Shown: positions 45,200 through 54,146 of the stretch, in pieces
How positions within the stretch are numbered: the first letter of the stretch is position 1
Layout: every line of letters starts with the position of its first letter
DNA from: Micavibrio_C sp046294845
GTDB taxonomy: Bacteria; Pseudomonadota; Alphaproteobacteria; Micavibrionales; Micavibrionaceae
Assembly: GCA_046294845.1 (NCBI GenBank)
Contig: JBKBNU010000002.1
Span: 44,506-108,505 of the forward strand
Direction: 5' to 3'
DNA: 64,000 nucleotides
The notes under the pieces: generated by a model
Databases searched by the model: none
Told to the model about the DNA's origin: nothing
What the model saw: the letters and a program-made list of their open reading frames with translations, nothing else
Translations under genes and position numbers: made by a program

Positions 45200-45860
45200 T
45201 TTTTTGCTCTTGATCGTGAGGAATTGCGCTGAGTAATTTGGCAAAAAGCCTGAACGTATTCTGGGCTACTTCAATAATCGCTGCCTGATCGTCCGGATCG
45301 GTGATCTTATTCACTGTCTCCTCGAAGAATTTCATATGACTGATATCCAGTTCCCCATGAGAATAAAGATAAGAAAATGCCTTCTGTGACAGGTTAAGAT
45401 TGCTTTTCACGGCGTCAGCGCCCTTGTTGGCAATCTGGGTTGATGTACTTTCCAACATAAAAACCATACCAAAGAAACCCACCGGATTTTTGCGATTGAT
45501 ATAGTCGTAGTTATACGAAATCAGAGTTTGAGTCTCCAGATTGGGCGTGCTGTTGCGGGCAGCCTCTTTGTTACCGCCAGCCCCCTCAATATCATTGAGA
45601 ATCCATTCTTCATGGCCGACCTCCTCTTCCAGATATTCAATGATGGCTTTATGCATCCATTTCTTGGATTGGGGCAATCTGGCCCCCATATTCATCAAAA
45701 ACGGAACGGTATGGGAAACATGATGATAAGCTTCTGTCAGGTAAGCCACGTAAGTTTCACGGCTGATACTGCCCTTCATGCCATCAACAAGCTGGGGTAC
45801 AGAATAAAGCGTAGCACGTGCAGCCTCTGTTTCTTTAACCAATTGATCGTAGAAATTCAT
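45189..45860 (-). CDS. Haem-oxygenase-like diiron oxidase (HDO; TenA/UndA fold)
   Basis: 223 residues from ATG 45860, chosen because AGGAGAAAGATA precedes it. The all-helical fold carries a complete HDO ligand set: E80 and H83 (EEEVGHEE), E137 (FMLESTS), then H168, D172 and H175 (SHGELDISH). The spacings E-x2-H and H-x3-D-x2-H equal those of UndA, the fatty-acid decarboxylating oxidase that makes 1-alkenes. Its gene overlaps the ligase gene (26 bp) and the SDR gene (11 bp). Thiaminase II lacks this ligand set, so TenA function is unlikely. Substrate unknown. Confidence 0.85.
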   Translation of the reverse strand: MNFYDQLVKETEAARATLYSVPQLVDGMKGSISRETYVAYLTEAYHHVSHTVPFLMNMGARLPQSKKWMHKAIIEYLEEEVGHEEWILNDIEGAGGNKEAARNSTPNLETQTLISYNYDYINRKNPVGFFGMVFMLESTSTQIANKGADAVKSNLNLSQKAFSYLYSHGELDISHMKFFEETVNKITDPDDQAAIIEVAQNTFRLFAKLLSAIPHDQEQKNAA

Positions 45861-47193
45861 TATCTTTCTCCTGAGTATATAGGTTGAGAATTTTTTCACG
45901 GCGCGGACGGCCTGTTCCCGTCAAGGTTTCTTCTGCCGTCGTGAAGGGGGGTACAATCCGGAACTCCTTGATCTGGGCATAGTCCGGCAAGCGTTGATTG
46001 GCGCGCACCAAGGCAGATTCAATATCGGCCTGCGGTGATGACGGAACAATCAACGCGCTTAAGTGAGGGGCATCATCGCCATAGACAATTACTTGTGCAA
46101 TCGCAGGAATTGTAAGCAGTGTGCTTTCCACCCACTCTGGTGAAATGTTTCTGCCATAAGAAGTAATCAGGACATTTTTCTTCCGTCCTGTGACATGCAA
46201 ATATCCATTTTCATCTATAGCCCCCAAATCGCCGGTCGCAAAAGAGTTTGGTGCGGCTTCACCGATATAACCAAGAAACCCGGGGCCATGGATGACAATC
46301 TCTCCGTCTTTGATATCCGCCTTTATATGAGGCAGTATCTTGCCAACACTCCCCAGGTTGTCATCAGTAGGAGTATTAAGAGAAACCACCGATGAACATT
46401 CAGATAATCCGTATCCTTCATAAACAGGAAGACCCATCTGACGGGCAGCCTCAATCAGGGCCGGATCAACACGCGAGCCACCCACCGCAAGAAAGTGTAA
46501 TTTTGGTAACGGCCCATTAACCGCTACCTGTGCCATCAGAATGCGTAGAATTTCCGGTACCAGAATGGCCGATGTTGCCTCGACACCTTTAAGCACACTG
46601 TGAATATTTTCGTATTGCTGACCAAATGACCGCAGAGGTGTCAATTGAATGGTACAGCCCGCCATCAACCCTGCGTAAACTCCGGCAACATTCTCGAGTA
46701 ACACAGCCAAAGGCAGCACACTGGCATGATTCCCGACAAATTTATCACCCAATACAGCTACAATACTTCCTGCTACATTTTCCATCGCCCCCTGTGAAAG
46801 GCAAACCCCCTTAGGTGTGCCTGTCGTGCCGGAAGTAAAAGTGATCTTGGCTGTTCCTTGTGGTAAGGCCGCTGTTCCTTCCAAACCGGTATCACGCAAT
46901 CCTTCTGGGGAAATGATATGCGTGACACCGGCAGACTGGAGGACATGAAAAATCTGGTCTTGGGTAAAAAACAGAGGTAGCGGCACACAAGGCACACCGG
47001 CATAAAGCGCCGCTAGATCCCACAATATCCATTCGATACTATTATCTAATGAGAGCGCCAAAACGCGAACATTTTGTAATGAATGTGCCCTATTTGTGAT
47101 CTCGTTCACCAGTCTGCCATAACTAAGCGCACTGGCAGCATCACGAATGGCTATCGTGGTAGAATTCTGTGATTTAATTTTTTCAAATATCAT
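45835..47193 (-). CDS. AMP-forming acyl-activating ligase
   Basis: 452 residues from ATG 47193 (AGGAATTTGGCG upstream), overlapping the hemolysin-family gene by 11 bp. ANL-family motifs: KITFTSGTTGTPKGV near 140, YEGYGLSECSSVV near 260, TGDLGAIDENGYLHVTGRKKNV near 345. It is shorter than FadD and its C-terminal domain lacks the obvious usual lysine block but ends in TGRPRREKIL-type. It likely adenylates a fatty or hydroxy acid for the neighbouring oxidase and SDR; CoA or carrier-protein transfer is undecided. Confidence 0.9.
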   Translation of the reverse strand: MIFEKIKSQNSTTIAIRDAASALSYGRLVNEITNRAHSLQNVRVLALSLDNSIEWILWDLAALYAGVPCVPLPLFFTQDQIFHVLQSAGVTHIISPEGLRDTGLEGTAALPQGTAKITFTSGTTGTPKGVCLSQGAMENVAGSIVAVLGDKFVGNHASVLPLAVLLENVAGVYAGLMAGCTIQLTPLRSFGQQYENIHSVLKGVEATSAILVPEILRILMAQVAVNGPLPKLHFLAVGGSRVDPALIEAARQMGLPVYEGYGLSECSSVVSLNTPTDDNLGSVGKILPHIKADIKDGEIVIHGPGFLGYIGEAAPNSFATGDLGAIDENGYLHVTGRKKNVLITSYGRNISPEWVESTLLTIPAIAQVIVYGDDAPHLSALIVPSSPQADIESALVRANQRLPDYAQIKEFRIVPPFTTAEETLTGTGRPRREKILNLYTQEKDNEFLRSIG

Positions 47194-47893
47194 CGCCAAA
47201 TTCCTGTTTGTAATGCAGGCGTGGCAGCAAACGTGGACGATAATCCTGATATTCGGCACCTAGCTGACGTTGCAGACGCTTGTAGCCATCGACAACAGAG
47301 CCGGAAATTACATGGGGTTGTGTATCGTAATAGCTGCCCCAATACTCTCCATCGCTTAACAACAGAGACGGATCAGCTTTCGCATGTCTGCGGGGCTGCA
47401 GGCCCATCTGGCGGAATCGCCGCTCGAGGAAATCGGTACTTGTGACAACGGCTTGGGTAAAGCCTTTATGATGAAGATAGGCGGCTAAAGCAGCGAACAG
47501 GAACAAGGAAGCCCCGCCACCATCAGAGGCCAGATTGCCGATTTCGACAATTTTTTGTCTGGGCGTTATGAGTATCTGCTCTGCCGGTGCCGGTAAATAT
47601 TGTTCAAGAAAAAGTTTTTCACTGGTTGCCGGACGGAAACCCGTGGCGGCGAGTAATTTGCCCTGCTCGTCACGGACGCTCATCAAGATGGGATAATGCA
47701 CTTCGATTCGGGCGCCATAGGCGCGGGCATATATATCCTTGATGAATTCCTCTACGGCCAGTCGATCTTTTGCGGAAGCGGGCAAGATCGAGATAACCGA
47801 AGGACGCGCTTTCAATTGCCCTAGCAAAGCATCTTTGCGCAAGGACAATGTCCCTGTTTGCAAACCATCTTCGTTGTAGAGCAAGTTCAGCAT
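47183..47893 (-). CDS. Thermostable hemolysin-family (T_hemolysin) protein
   Basis: 236 residues from ATG 47893; TTG 47896 is an alternative. VEEFIKDIYARAYGARIEVHYPILMSV and VEIGNLASDGGGASLFLFAALAAYL match the family of Vibrio delta-VPH thermostable hemolysins, whose fold is related to GNAT/autoinducer-synthase acyltransferases. No signal peptide is present, so a secreted toxin role is doubtful; acyl transfer with the ligase, oxidase and SDR encoded after it fits better. First gene of the minus-strand run. Confidence 0.75.
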   Translation of the reverse strand: MLNLLYNEDGLQTGTLSLRKDALLGQLKARPSVISILPASAKDRLAVEEFIKDIYARAYGARIEVHYPILMSVRDEQGKLLAATGFRPATSEKLFLEQYLPAPAEQILITPRQKIVEIGNLASDGGGASLFLFAALAAYLHHKGFTQAVVTSTDFLERRFRQMGLQPRRHAKADPSLLLSDGEYWGSYYDTQPHVISGSVVDGYKRLQRQLGAEYQDYRPRLLPRLHYKQEFGDDI

Positions 47894-47915
47894 CAATACA
47901 GGCCCTCACAAGTTT

Positions 47916-47942
47916 CCTTGCCTGTATTGCTATTCTGCAAGG
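47916..47942. promoter_or_regulatory. Inverted repeat in the divergent promoter region
   Basis: CCTTGC-N15-GCAAGG, perfect 6-bp arms, 23 bp upstream of the hemolysin-family start. The whole 47894-48197 gap separates the two divergent units and holds nothing else I can call. It may be an operator or a leader hairpin. Confidence 0.35.
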
Positions 47943-48197
47943 CGAAGCTGAAGCGAGACTGAAGGCTCCCATGAATTGATAGCCAGAATAATTATTCGAG
48001 TAAATTCATGAACTTATCCTCCGGATACCCCGCCCAAAACAGTTATTGTGCGACGAAAAAATTGTGCAGCGCACATATAATCATGGAGGAAATTGCAATC
48101 CCGAGACCTACAAATCCATAGGAATCATCCCCTGGAAACGCTAGGATCCTTCGAAATAATACATAATCATGACTTGATTCAAATACAGGGAGGAATC

Positions 48198-49319
48198 ATG
48201 ACAGGGATCGTGATAAGCGGTACAGGGCTATTTACCCCGCCGCACTCAATCACCAATGCGGAACTGGTAACATCATTCAATAATTATGTTGAACGCTATA
48301 ACGCCGAGCAAGCTGTCGCTATTGCCAACGGTGAGGTTGAGGCTTTGCAACCTTCCAGCGTCGAATTCATTGTCAAGGCATCAGGCATTCAGGCGCGCTA
48401 CGTCATGGAAAAGGATGGCATTCTTGATCCCGAAATCATGGCGCCGCGCATTCCCGAGCGTGCGAATGATGACATTTCCATTCTGGCTGAGATGTCAATT
48501 GCCGCCGCCAAAGAAGCCCTGAAAAATGCCAACAAGACCGCCGCAGATATTGATGCCGTCATTGTAGCCTGTTCGAATACCCAGCGCCCCTACCCCGCTA
48601 TTTCTATCGAAGTCCAGAATGCCCTTGACATTCAAGGCTTCGGCTTTGATATGAACGTCGCCTGTTCATCCGCGACATTTGGTATTCAGGCCGCTGCCGA
48701 CATGATCAATGCAGGCCATGCGCGCGCCATACTGATTGTCAATCCGGAGATTTGTTCAGGCCATCTGAACTTCCGCAATCGTAATTCCCATTTCATTTTT
48801 GGTGATGTAGCCACAGCCATAATCCTGGAAAAGAAAGAAACCGCGACAGCAAAGCATGTTTTCGAGATTATCGGTACAAAGCTGCAGACCCGTTATTCGA
48901 ACAATATCCGTAATAATTTTGGCTTCCTGAATAATGCTGCTCCCGAAGGCATTGGCAAATCAGACAAATTGTTCATGCAAGAAGGCCTTAAAGTCTTCAA
49001 GGAAGTCGTGCCCATGGTTTCGGATATGATCGTAAACCATTTAGAATCACTGAATATCCCCGGGGAGAACCTCAAGCGTATGTGGCTGCACCAGGCCAAC
49101 ATCCATATGAACGATCTGATTGCCAAGAAAGTTTTGGGCCGTGATCCCGTAGAAGGCGAAGCCCCTGTCATCCTTGATGAATACGCCAACACCAGTTCTG
49201 CAGGATCGGTGATTGCCTTCCATAAGTATCATGATGACATGAAAGCCGGGGATTTGGGCATTCTGTGTTCCTTTGGTGCCGGTTATTCGGCAGGATCTGT
49301 GATTCTGAGAAAAATCTGA
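48198..49319 (+). CDS. FabH-like beta-ketoacyl-ACP synthase III
   Basis: 373 residues from ATG 48198 (GGGAGGAATC upstream). Thiolase-fold KAS III with nucleophile C156 (NVACSSATFG), His in MWLHQANIHM near 296 and Asn in EYANTSSAGS near 335. At 373 residues it matches the longer FabH paralogues of the Pseudomonas PA3286 type, which condense medium-chain acyl-CoA with malonyl-ACP, rather than the ~320-residue housekeeping FabH. The next gene is coupled (TGATG). Divergent from the ligase/diiron-oxidase unit, so the two may share a pathway. Confidence 0.85.
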   Translation: MTGIVISGTGLFTPPHSITNAELVTSFNNYVERYNAEQAVAIANGEVEALQPSSVEFIVKASGIQARYVMEKDGILDPEIMAPRIPERANDDISILAEMSIAAAKEALKNANKTAADIDAVIVACSNTQRPYPAISIEVQNALDIQGFGFDMNVACSSATFGIQAAADMINAGHARAILIVNPEICSGHLNFRNRNSHFIFGDVATAIILEKKETATAKHVFEIIGTKLQTRYSNNIRNNFGFLNNAAPEGIGKSDKLFMQEGLKVFKEVVPMVSDMIVNHLESLNIPGENLKRMWLHQANIHMNDLIAKKVLGRDPVEGEAPVILDEYANTSSAGSVIAFHKYHDDMKAGDLGILCSFGAGYSAGSVILRKI

Positions 49320-50269
49320 TGGGACGCCTCCGTTTTGAGTGGCTAAATGCCTTTACCAAAAGAGGTATGGATGTGCAGGGGAACCCTGCCACCATCGCCA
49401 TAGTCTCGCGCTTTCCACCAGAAAAAGAGATGAAGCGGGCAGCCTCTTTGATCGGCACAAACATGACATCATTCGTCATGCCCGCCAAGCAGCCGGACAC
49501 CTATTATATTCGCCACTTTTCACCCGACGGCAAAGAAAATCATGTTTGCGGCCACGCTACTGTGGCTGCCGCCGAAAGTCTGGCACGAAAATTCCCTAGA
49601 TATCGGGATGGTGTTCATCTTACATTCCTGCTCAACAAGAAATATACCATAAATGATGACAACGCCTTTCCTGCTTATATAAAAGGGGATGAAATTACAC
49701 TGACCATGCCCGCTATCATGGGGTTAAAAGAAGCCGATGAAAACTTCCATAAGAGGCTTGTCAGGGCATTGGGAATTGATCGATCAGATATTCAAGGCAC
49801 GGCCCGTTACGCCCCGAATATCGATAATTATATTCTCGAAATCAAAGATCCCGAACGGCTGCAATCACTGACACCTGATTTCAACAAGCTCTCCAAGCTC
49901 GCAAAATCCCGTGATTATCCGCACGAGGGAATTATGCTGACATCGAAAGCCTGTGGCGGCCATATGGATGTGCTTACAAGGGTTTTCTTACCTGTTATCG
50001 GCGTTGATGAAGATGTCGCCTGTGGATCGTCAATGTGTTCCGTAATCCCCTATTGGTCGGCTTTTAGCGGGCAAGCCTTTCCGCCTGAAAAGACAGATTT
50101 CGTGAATGTATTTCCTTACCCGCCCGGTGGTGGTGAAGGCCGACTTGGCGGTATCCAGAAAGTTTTGATTGATCACGAAAAAGCAGAAATTAAGCTCACC
50201 GGTCAGGCCACTTTCCATGGCACCGTCCAAATCCCCCTAGCCGAAAAAAAGATCCCCAAAGGTCCTTAA
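49319..50269 (+). CDS. PhzF-family isomerase-like protein
   Basis: 316 residues from ATG 49319, overlapping the FabH-like stop by one base. The PhzF signature GKENHVCGHATVAAAES near 65 includes the catalytic Glu and the CGHAT motif; the second half repeats the fold with DEDVACGSSMCSVIPYW near 235. PhzF itself isomerises a phenazine precursor; most homologues have unknown substrates. No phenazine genes occur here, so a different substrate is likely. Confidence 0.85.
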   Translation: MGRLRFEWLNAFTKRGMDVQGNPATIAIVSRFPPEKEMKRAASLIGTNMTSFVMPAKQPDTYYIRHFSPDGKENHVCGHATVAAAESLARKFPRYRDGVHLTFLLNKKYTINDDNAFPAYIKGDEITLTMPAIMGLKEADENFHKRLVRALGIDRSDIQGTARYAPNIDNYILEIKDPERLQSLTPDFNKLSKLAKSRDYPHEGIMLTSKACGGHMDVLTRVFLPVIGVDEDVACGSSMCSVIPYWSAFSGQAFPPEKTDFVNVFPYPPGGGEGRLGGIQKVLIDHEKAEIKLTGQATFHGTVQIPLAEKKIPKGP

Positions 50270-50279
50270 CTTAAGGCTC

Positions 50280-50927
50280 TTAAATATCTATGGGACCGAA
50301 GAAAGCTTCGCTGACACCTTTCAGATAGGCCCATTGGTGATCGCCATAACTGAAATGCCACCATTCGGATGAATAATTGACAAAGCCCTCAGCTTCCATC
50401 GCCTCGACCAGTATCTTACGATTTTTAACTGCCTCGGCCCCCAGCCCCTCGGCATAGGTGTTTGAAAGCGGACTGATTTCCTGACAGGCTGTGCCCATGT
50501 CATATTCCTTACCCGTTTTATCGCACAAGGAAATATCAATCGCACAGCATGCCTGATGGCCACTGCCAATTCCGTTATAGGGATCAGCCACAAAAGTTTC
50601 GGTCATATCCCGCTTTTCCTGTGGCGAGGCGTGAGGGTATTCTTTTTCAATGTAATCAGTCGCCATATTCCACAAAGCCACCTGACGGGCCAACGGACGG
50701 TAAGCTTCATAGATCATAAAATGATACCCGTCCGGCAGATGGTTCTGGGCAGCCCTCATCATATTATAAATCGATTTGCGAATACGAAAATCGGATGTGA
50801 ATTTCCGGTTCAGAAAAAATCCATCTTGTTCGGATATCTCGACAACCTCGGGCGGCGTTTGATCCTCGATCAGTTTGACACTGTCAAAATCGATTAGTTC
50901 AACACGCAAAGAAGAATTCTGGCTCAT
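50280..50927 (-). CDS. VanX-like D-Ala-D-Ala dipeptidase (M15)
   Basis: 215 residues. Zinc-site motifs of M15 enzymes: SGHQACCAIDISL near 113 (His and Asp; the usual Gly of S-x-H-x2-G-x-A-x-D is Cys) and EWWHFSYGD near 180 (Glu and His). It hydrolyses D-alanyl-D-alanine or related dipeptides in cell-wall recycling; no signal peptide is visible, as for VanX/DdpX. Its ATG overlaps the stop of the GNAT gene as ATGA. Confidence 0.85.
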   Translation of the reverse strand: MSQNSSLRVELIDFDSVKLIEDQTPPEVVEISEQDGFFLNRKFTSDFRIRKSIYNMMRAAQNHLPDGYHFMIYEAYRPLARQVALWNMATDYIEKEYPHASPQEKRDMTETFVADPYNGIGSGHQACCAIDISLCDKTGKEYDMGTACQEISPLSNTYAEGLGAEAVKNRKILVEAMEAEGFVNYSSEWWHFSYGDHQWAYLKGVSEAFFGPIDI

Positions 50928-51580
50928 GGCTGGTTCGCCGGTGCTGGAATTTTACCCACTTGCGACATCAGGATGGGGCGTTTATCAAGCTGACGCATCG
51001 CATAAAACTGCTGCTGCTGAAGAACAAACAACTCACGTGGCTCTGGTCCGTTGACTGTATTCATCGTGATATCCGCAACTTTTTGATAGCCTTCCTTCAC
51101 GATCAGGTGACGGGAAGGACCATTATTCGGGTGAACCGTGACAGAAATCATCGGCAGGTTGAATTTCTGGAAGCCATAATCTGTCAAATTCAGGATGGCT
51201 TCAAGACCGTAGCCCTTATTCTGATATCTTTGATCGACAAAGAAATTCACCTCGTAATCCGCACCATTGATATAATGAACGCGCTCCATGCAGGTATGAC
51301 CAATCAGTTCACCTGTATCCTTGAGAAGGATGGCCAGCATGTGGTTCTCACGCATGCCTGTTTTCGGATCGGGTGTTTGCGTGCGGACAGCTTCCTTGAT
51401 GAAATCCTCTGCCTTTTGACGGCTTCCATCAAAACAGAAATAAACAAAACCGGGGGCTCTGGTGATTTCATGAATCCGGTCAACATCAGATGGCTGATGC
51501 TCTCTTAACATCAGGCGTGGTGTTTCCAGTGTAATCAGATGGCTTTGGCCACCGTTATTAAATTGGGTACTGACTGTCAT
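50924..51580 (-). CDS. GNAT N-acetyltransferase, RimJ-like
   Basis: 218 residues. LETPRLMLREHQPSDVDRI at the start and VNFFVDQRYQNKGYGLEAILNLTDYGF near 110 (acetyl-CoA pyrophosphate loop Q-x-x-G-Y-G) mark the RimJ/RimL-type GNAT fold. It would acetylate a small molecule or an N terminus. CAGGGAAAAAA precedes the ATG. Encoded in one unit with the dipeptidase, 24 bp after the FadD-like gene. Confidence 0.87.
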   Translation of the reverse strand: MTVSTQFNNGGQSHLITLETPRLMLREHQPSDVDRIHEITRAPGFVYFCFDGSRQKAEDFIKEAVRTQTPDPKTGMRENHMLAILLKDTGELIGHTCMERVHYINGADYEVNFFVDQRYQNKGYGLEAILNLTDYGFQKFNLPMISVTVHPNNGPSRHLIVKEGYQKVADITMNTVNGPEPRELFVLQQQQFYAMRQLDKRPILMSQVGKIPAPANQP

Positions 51581-51604
51581 TTTTTTCCCTGTGTATTCTG
51601 AATT

Positions 51605-53290
51605 TTAGGATGATTTTTTGATGCCTTCTTCTTCCAGCAATAATTTGCGGGAAAGCTTACCGACAGCTGTTTTGGGTAGTGGCGTATCACGAATGATAAT
51701 CTTACGCGGAATCTCTATGGGTGAGATTTTATCTTGCAGGAATGCTTGCATATCCTTTTCAGTTAGACTTTGCCCATCCCGTGGCTTGATCCATGCCCAG
51801 ACTGTCTCACCCCGCTCTTCATCGGGGACGCCCGCCACAATACATTCCTGAACTGCCGGGTGTTGAGAAACAGCTTCCTCAACTTGAGTCGGGTAAACAT
51901 TATATCCGCGCACGATAATCAGATCTTTCAGGCGATCCACCAGATGAACATAACCTTCCGAGTCAATATAGCCCACGTCGCCCGTATGCAGCCGCCCCTC
52001 GCGGATCGTGGCGGCTGTGTCCTCGGGCTTTTTGTAATACCCTTTCATGACCTGCTGCCCGCGGACGCAGACCTCGCCGTGTTCGCCCGTAGGCAAGATT
52101 GTTTTACCATCTTCAATACTCAGGATTTCAACAATCGTTCCGGGGATAGGCATACCAATAGAGCCGACCTTCACTTTTCCAACCAAAGGATTGCAGGTCA
52201 CAACCGGTGAAGCTTCCGTCAGGCCATAGCCTTCACCAACAATTGCCCCTGTGCGTTCCTCAAAAGCACGCTTAATACCGCCAGGAAGCGGTGCGCCGCC
52301 CGAAAGACAGAATTTAACATGGGAAAGATCAAGGTCGTGTGAAGCCGGATGTGCAGCTATCGCATTATAGATGGCAGGAACTGCCGGAAATAATGTGGGC
52401 TTCTTTTCCTTCAACAAACCAATCATCGTATCCGGTGCAAATTTGGGCACAATGATGATTTCCATACCCAGATGAACAGACATATTCATGATGACTGTCA
52501 TGGCAAAAACATGGAAGAGCGGCAGGGCACAGACTATTCTTTCCTGCCCCTCAACCACTAGCGGTTTATGCCAGAGCATAATCTGCCACATATTCGCATA
52601 AAGATTGGCGTGGGTCAGCATAGCCCCCTTGGGAGAACCTGTAGTGCCCCCTGTATATTGCAAAACGGCAATATCCTCTTGGGGGTCAATAACCACATTC
52701 TTTACAACACCATCATTATCAATCAGATCTCGATAATGGATATAGGACTGATGGGCGGGTATGGATACCTTTCCCTCCGGAACCGGACAGATGATCAGGG
52801 CTTTTAGCCGGGAGTTCTCAAGAACATGATCAGCCTTATCAAATAAGGCCTGATTATCAATCGTCACCAGAAAATCGGTTTCGCTATCTTCCACCTGATG
52901 AATAAGTTCGCGCTCAACATAAAGCGGATTATAATTAACAACGCTTCCCCCCGCCTTCAGGATCGCAAAATAAAATGCAATGGTGTAGGGCGTATTAGGC
53001 AGGAACAATCCCACCTTGGTCCCTTTGACAATTCCTAAACCCTGTAGGCCACAGGCCACACGATTAACCAGAGCGCCCAGTTCAGCATAACTCAGACGTG
53101 TACCCTCACAATCGATTGCAGGACGATCCGCATACGCAGCAACAGCCTCATCAAGAATTTTGAAAACAGGCTTTGAGGGAATGACAGCACCCCATGACAG
53201 GCCTTCGGGATAATGGGATGTCCAGTTGTAGGATGAGGATGAAACCGAAGACGAATACGGATCCACAGACGCCAATGAATTGTGCTGCAT
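51605..53290 (-). CDS. fadD: Long-chain fatty-acid--CoA ligase
   Basis: 561 residues from ATG 53290; the first 30 residues are Ser-rich. ANL motifs: LQYTGGTTGSPKGAMLTH near 200, VGEGYGLTEASPVV near 345, HTGDVGYIDSEGYVHLVDRLKD near 430 and the catalytic Lys in TAVGKLSRKLL at the end. It activates fatty acids with ATP and CoA at the inner membrane. Length and motifs are normal for FadD. No other beta-oxidation genes are nearby. Confidence 0.92.
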   Translation of the reverse strand: MQHNSLASVDPYSSSVSSSSYNWTSHYPEGLSWGAVIPSKPVFKILDEAVAAYADRPAIDCEGTRLSYAELGALVNRVACGLQGLGIVKGTKVGLFLPNTPYTIAFYFAILKAGGSVVNYNPLYVERELIHQVEDSETDFLVTIDNQALFDKADHVLENSRLKALIICPVPEGKVSIPAHQSYIHYRDLIDNDGVVKNVVIDPQEDIAVLQYTGGTTGSPKGAMLTHANLYANMWQIMLWHKPLVVEGQERIVCALPLFHVFAMTVIMNMSVHLGMEIIIVPKFAPDTMIGLLKEKKPTLFPAVPAIYNAIAAHPASHDLDLSHVKFCLSGGAPLPGGIKRAFEERTGAIVGEGYGLTEASPVVTCNPLVGKVKVGSIGMPIPGTIVEILSIEDGKTILPTGEHGEVCVRGQQVMKGYYKKPEDTAATIREGRLHTGDVGYIDSEGYVHLVDRLKDLIIVRGYNVYPTQVEEAVSQHPAVQECIVAGVPDEERGETVWAWIKPRDGQSLTEKDMQAFLQDKISPIEIPRKIIIRDTPLPKTAVGKLSRKLLLEEEGIKKSS

Positions 53291-53688
53291 TGCAATATAA
53301 ACCCTGTTTAAATAAATTATTATAAGTGTTGGAATAGCACTCCTCCGCCCCCTCGCCAAGAGGCATTAGTGCGACCTAGCAGCAAATTACGCGTGTCGCT
53401 GGATATGCCGTAATTGTTTATCTCGAATATCATACGGTTCGCGCTCTCCATCTAAACTCGTTAAAAAGTCATGTAGCTAAGCCATTGAAATAAAATACTA
53501 GAAACCTGAAGGGCGTTTTTGTATTCGCCTCTACAGCTTCAGAGAAAAATCGGTATTTAGAGAGAAAATGGGGGTATAAATGGCTTTTTGAGGGGGAGCG
53601 CACCCTTTAGCTTTGGGCGAAAAAGCCCAAAAACTCTGCCCTTTTGCAAGGGATTATAAGGCTTAGAGAGAGTTTGGATTTAGAAGAT

Positions 53689-53734
53689 TGGTTGCGGGAG
53701 TAGGATTTGAACCTACGACCTTCAGGTTATGAGC
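53689..53734 (-). other. 3' fragment of initiator tRNA (tRNA-fMet), integration scar
   Basis: On the minus strand the sequence runs from CTCATAACC (anticodon CAT) through the T arm GTAGGTTCAAATCCTAC to TCCCGCAACCA, closely matching the 3' half of initiator tRNA. The 5' half is absent: upstream bases (53735-53770) do not pair with the acceptor strand. This is the usual result of an integrase that recombines in the anticodon loop. The rest of 53291-53688 shows only a hairpin TTTGGGC/GCCCAAA near 53621. Confidence 0.88.
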
Positions 53735-54146
53735 TTTACGGGCTATTATTTAAGTAACTGAAAATAAATGATAAAATAGTGATTGCCATAATATTGTACG
53801 AGTATTTGTACGACTGATTCGCACTGTTTTTAGCAATCAGGGCAAAGACTTACGCAAGAATGACACGGTATTAACAAAAGGGCCATGCTCTTTAGATATA
53901 AAGTTGCACACCTGCCTCCCCGAAAATTAAGCCATTCTGCATGAGAGAGCGCCTCTAATGAATGTACTCATTATTTCCAAATAGAAACATCTGATCTTCA
54001 AAAATTTGGGCGGTTCATAAAATTTACCACCTAGAAATGATCTTTCCAAATCCTATCCCTCATATGCTGTCTTTATGTTCTTGAGACATTCTGAGGCACA
54101 TCCACCAAGGAATACACTATCGCGTACAGACAGCGTATGGAGAGGC

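Noticed and set aside
46773..47003. Other frames inside the acyl ligase gene
   Set aside because: Short shadow frames with no start signals.
53615..53640. Hairpin TTTGGGC/GCCCAAA as a terminator
   Set aside because: There is no T run in either direction long enough to support termination.
53689..53765. Complete tRNA-fMet gene
   Set aside because: Only the 3' part fits. The bases where the 5' acceptor strand and D arm should be do not pair or match, so it is a fragment.
53735..54146. Possible integrase remnant next to the tRNA fragment
   Set aside because: The stretch is AT-rich and has stops in all frames; no integrase motif could be found.
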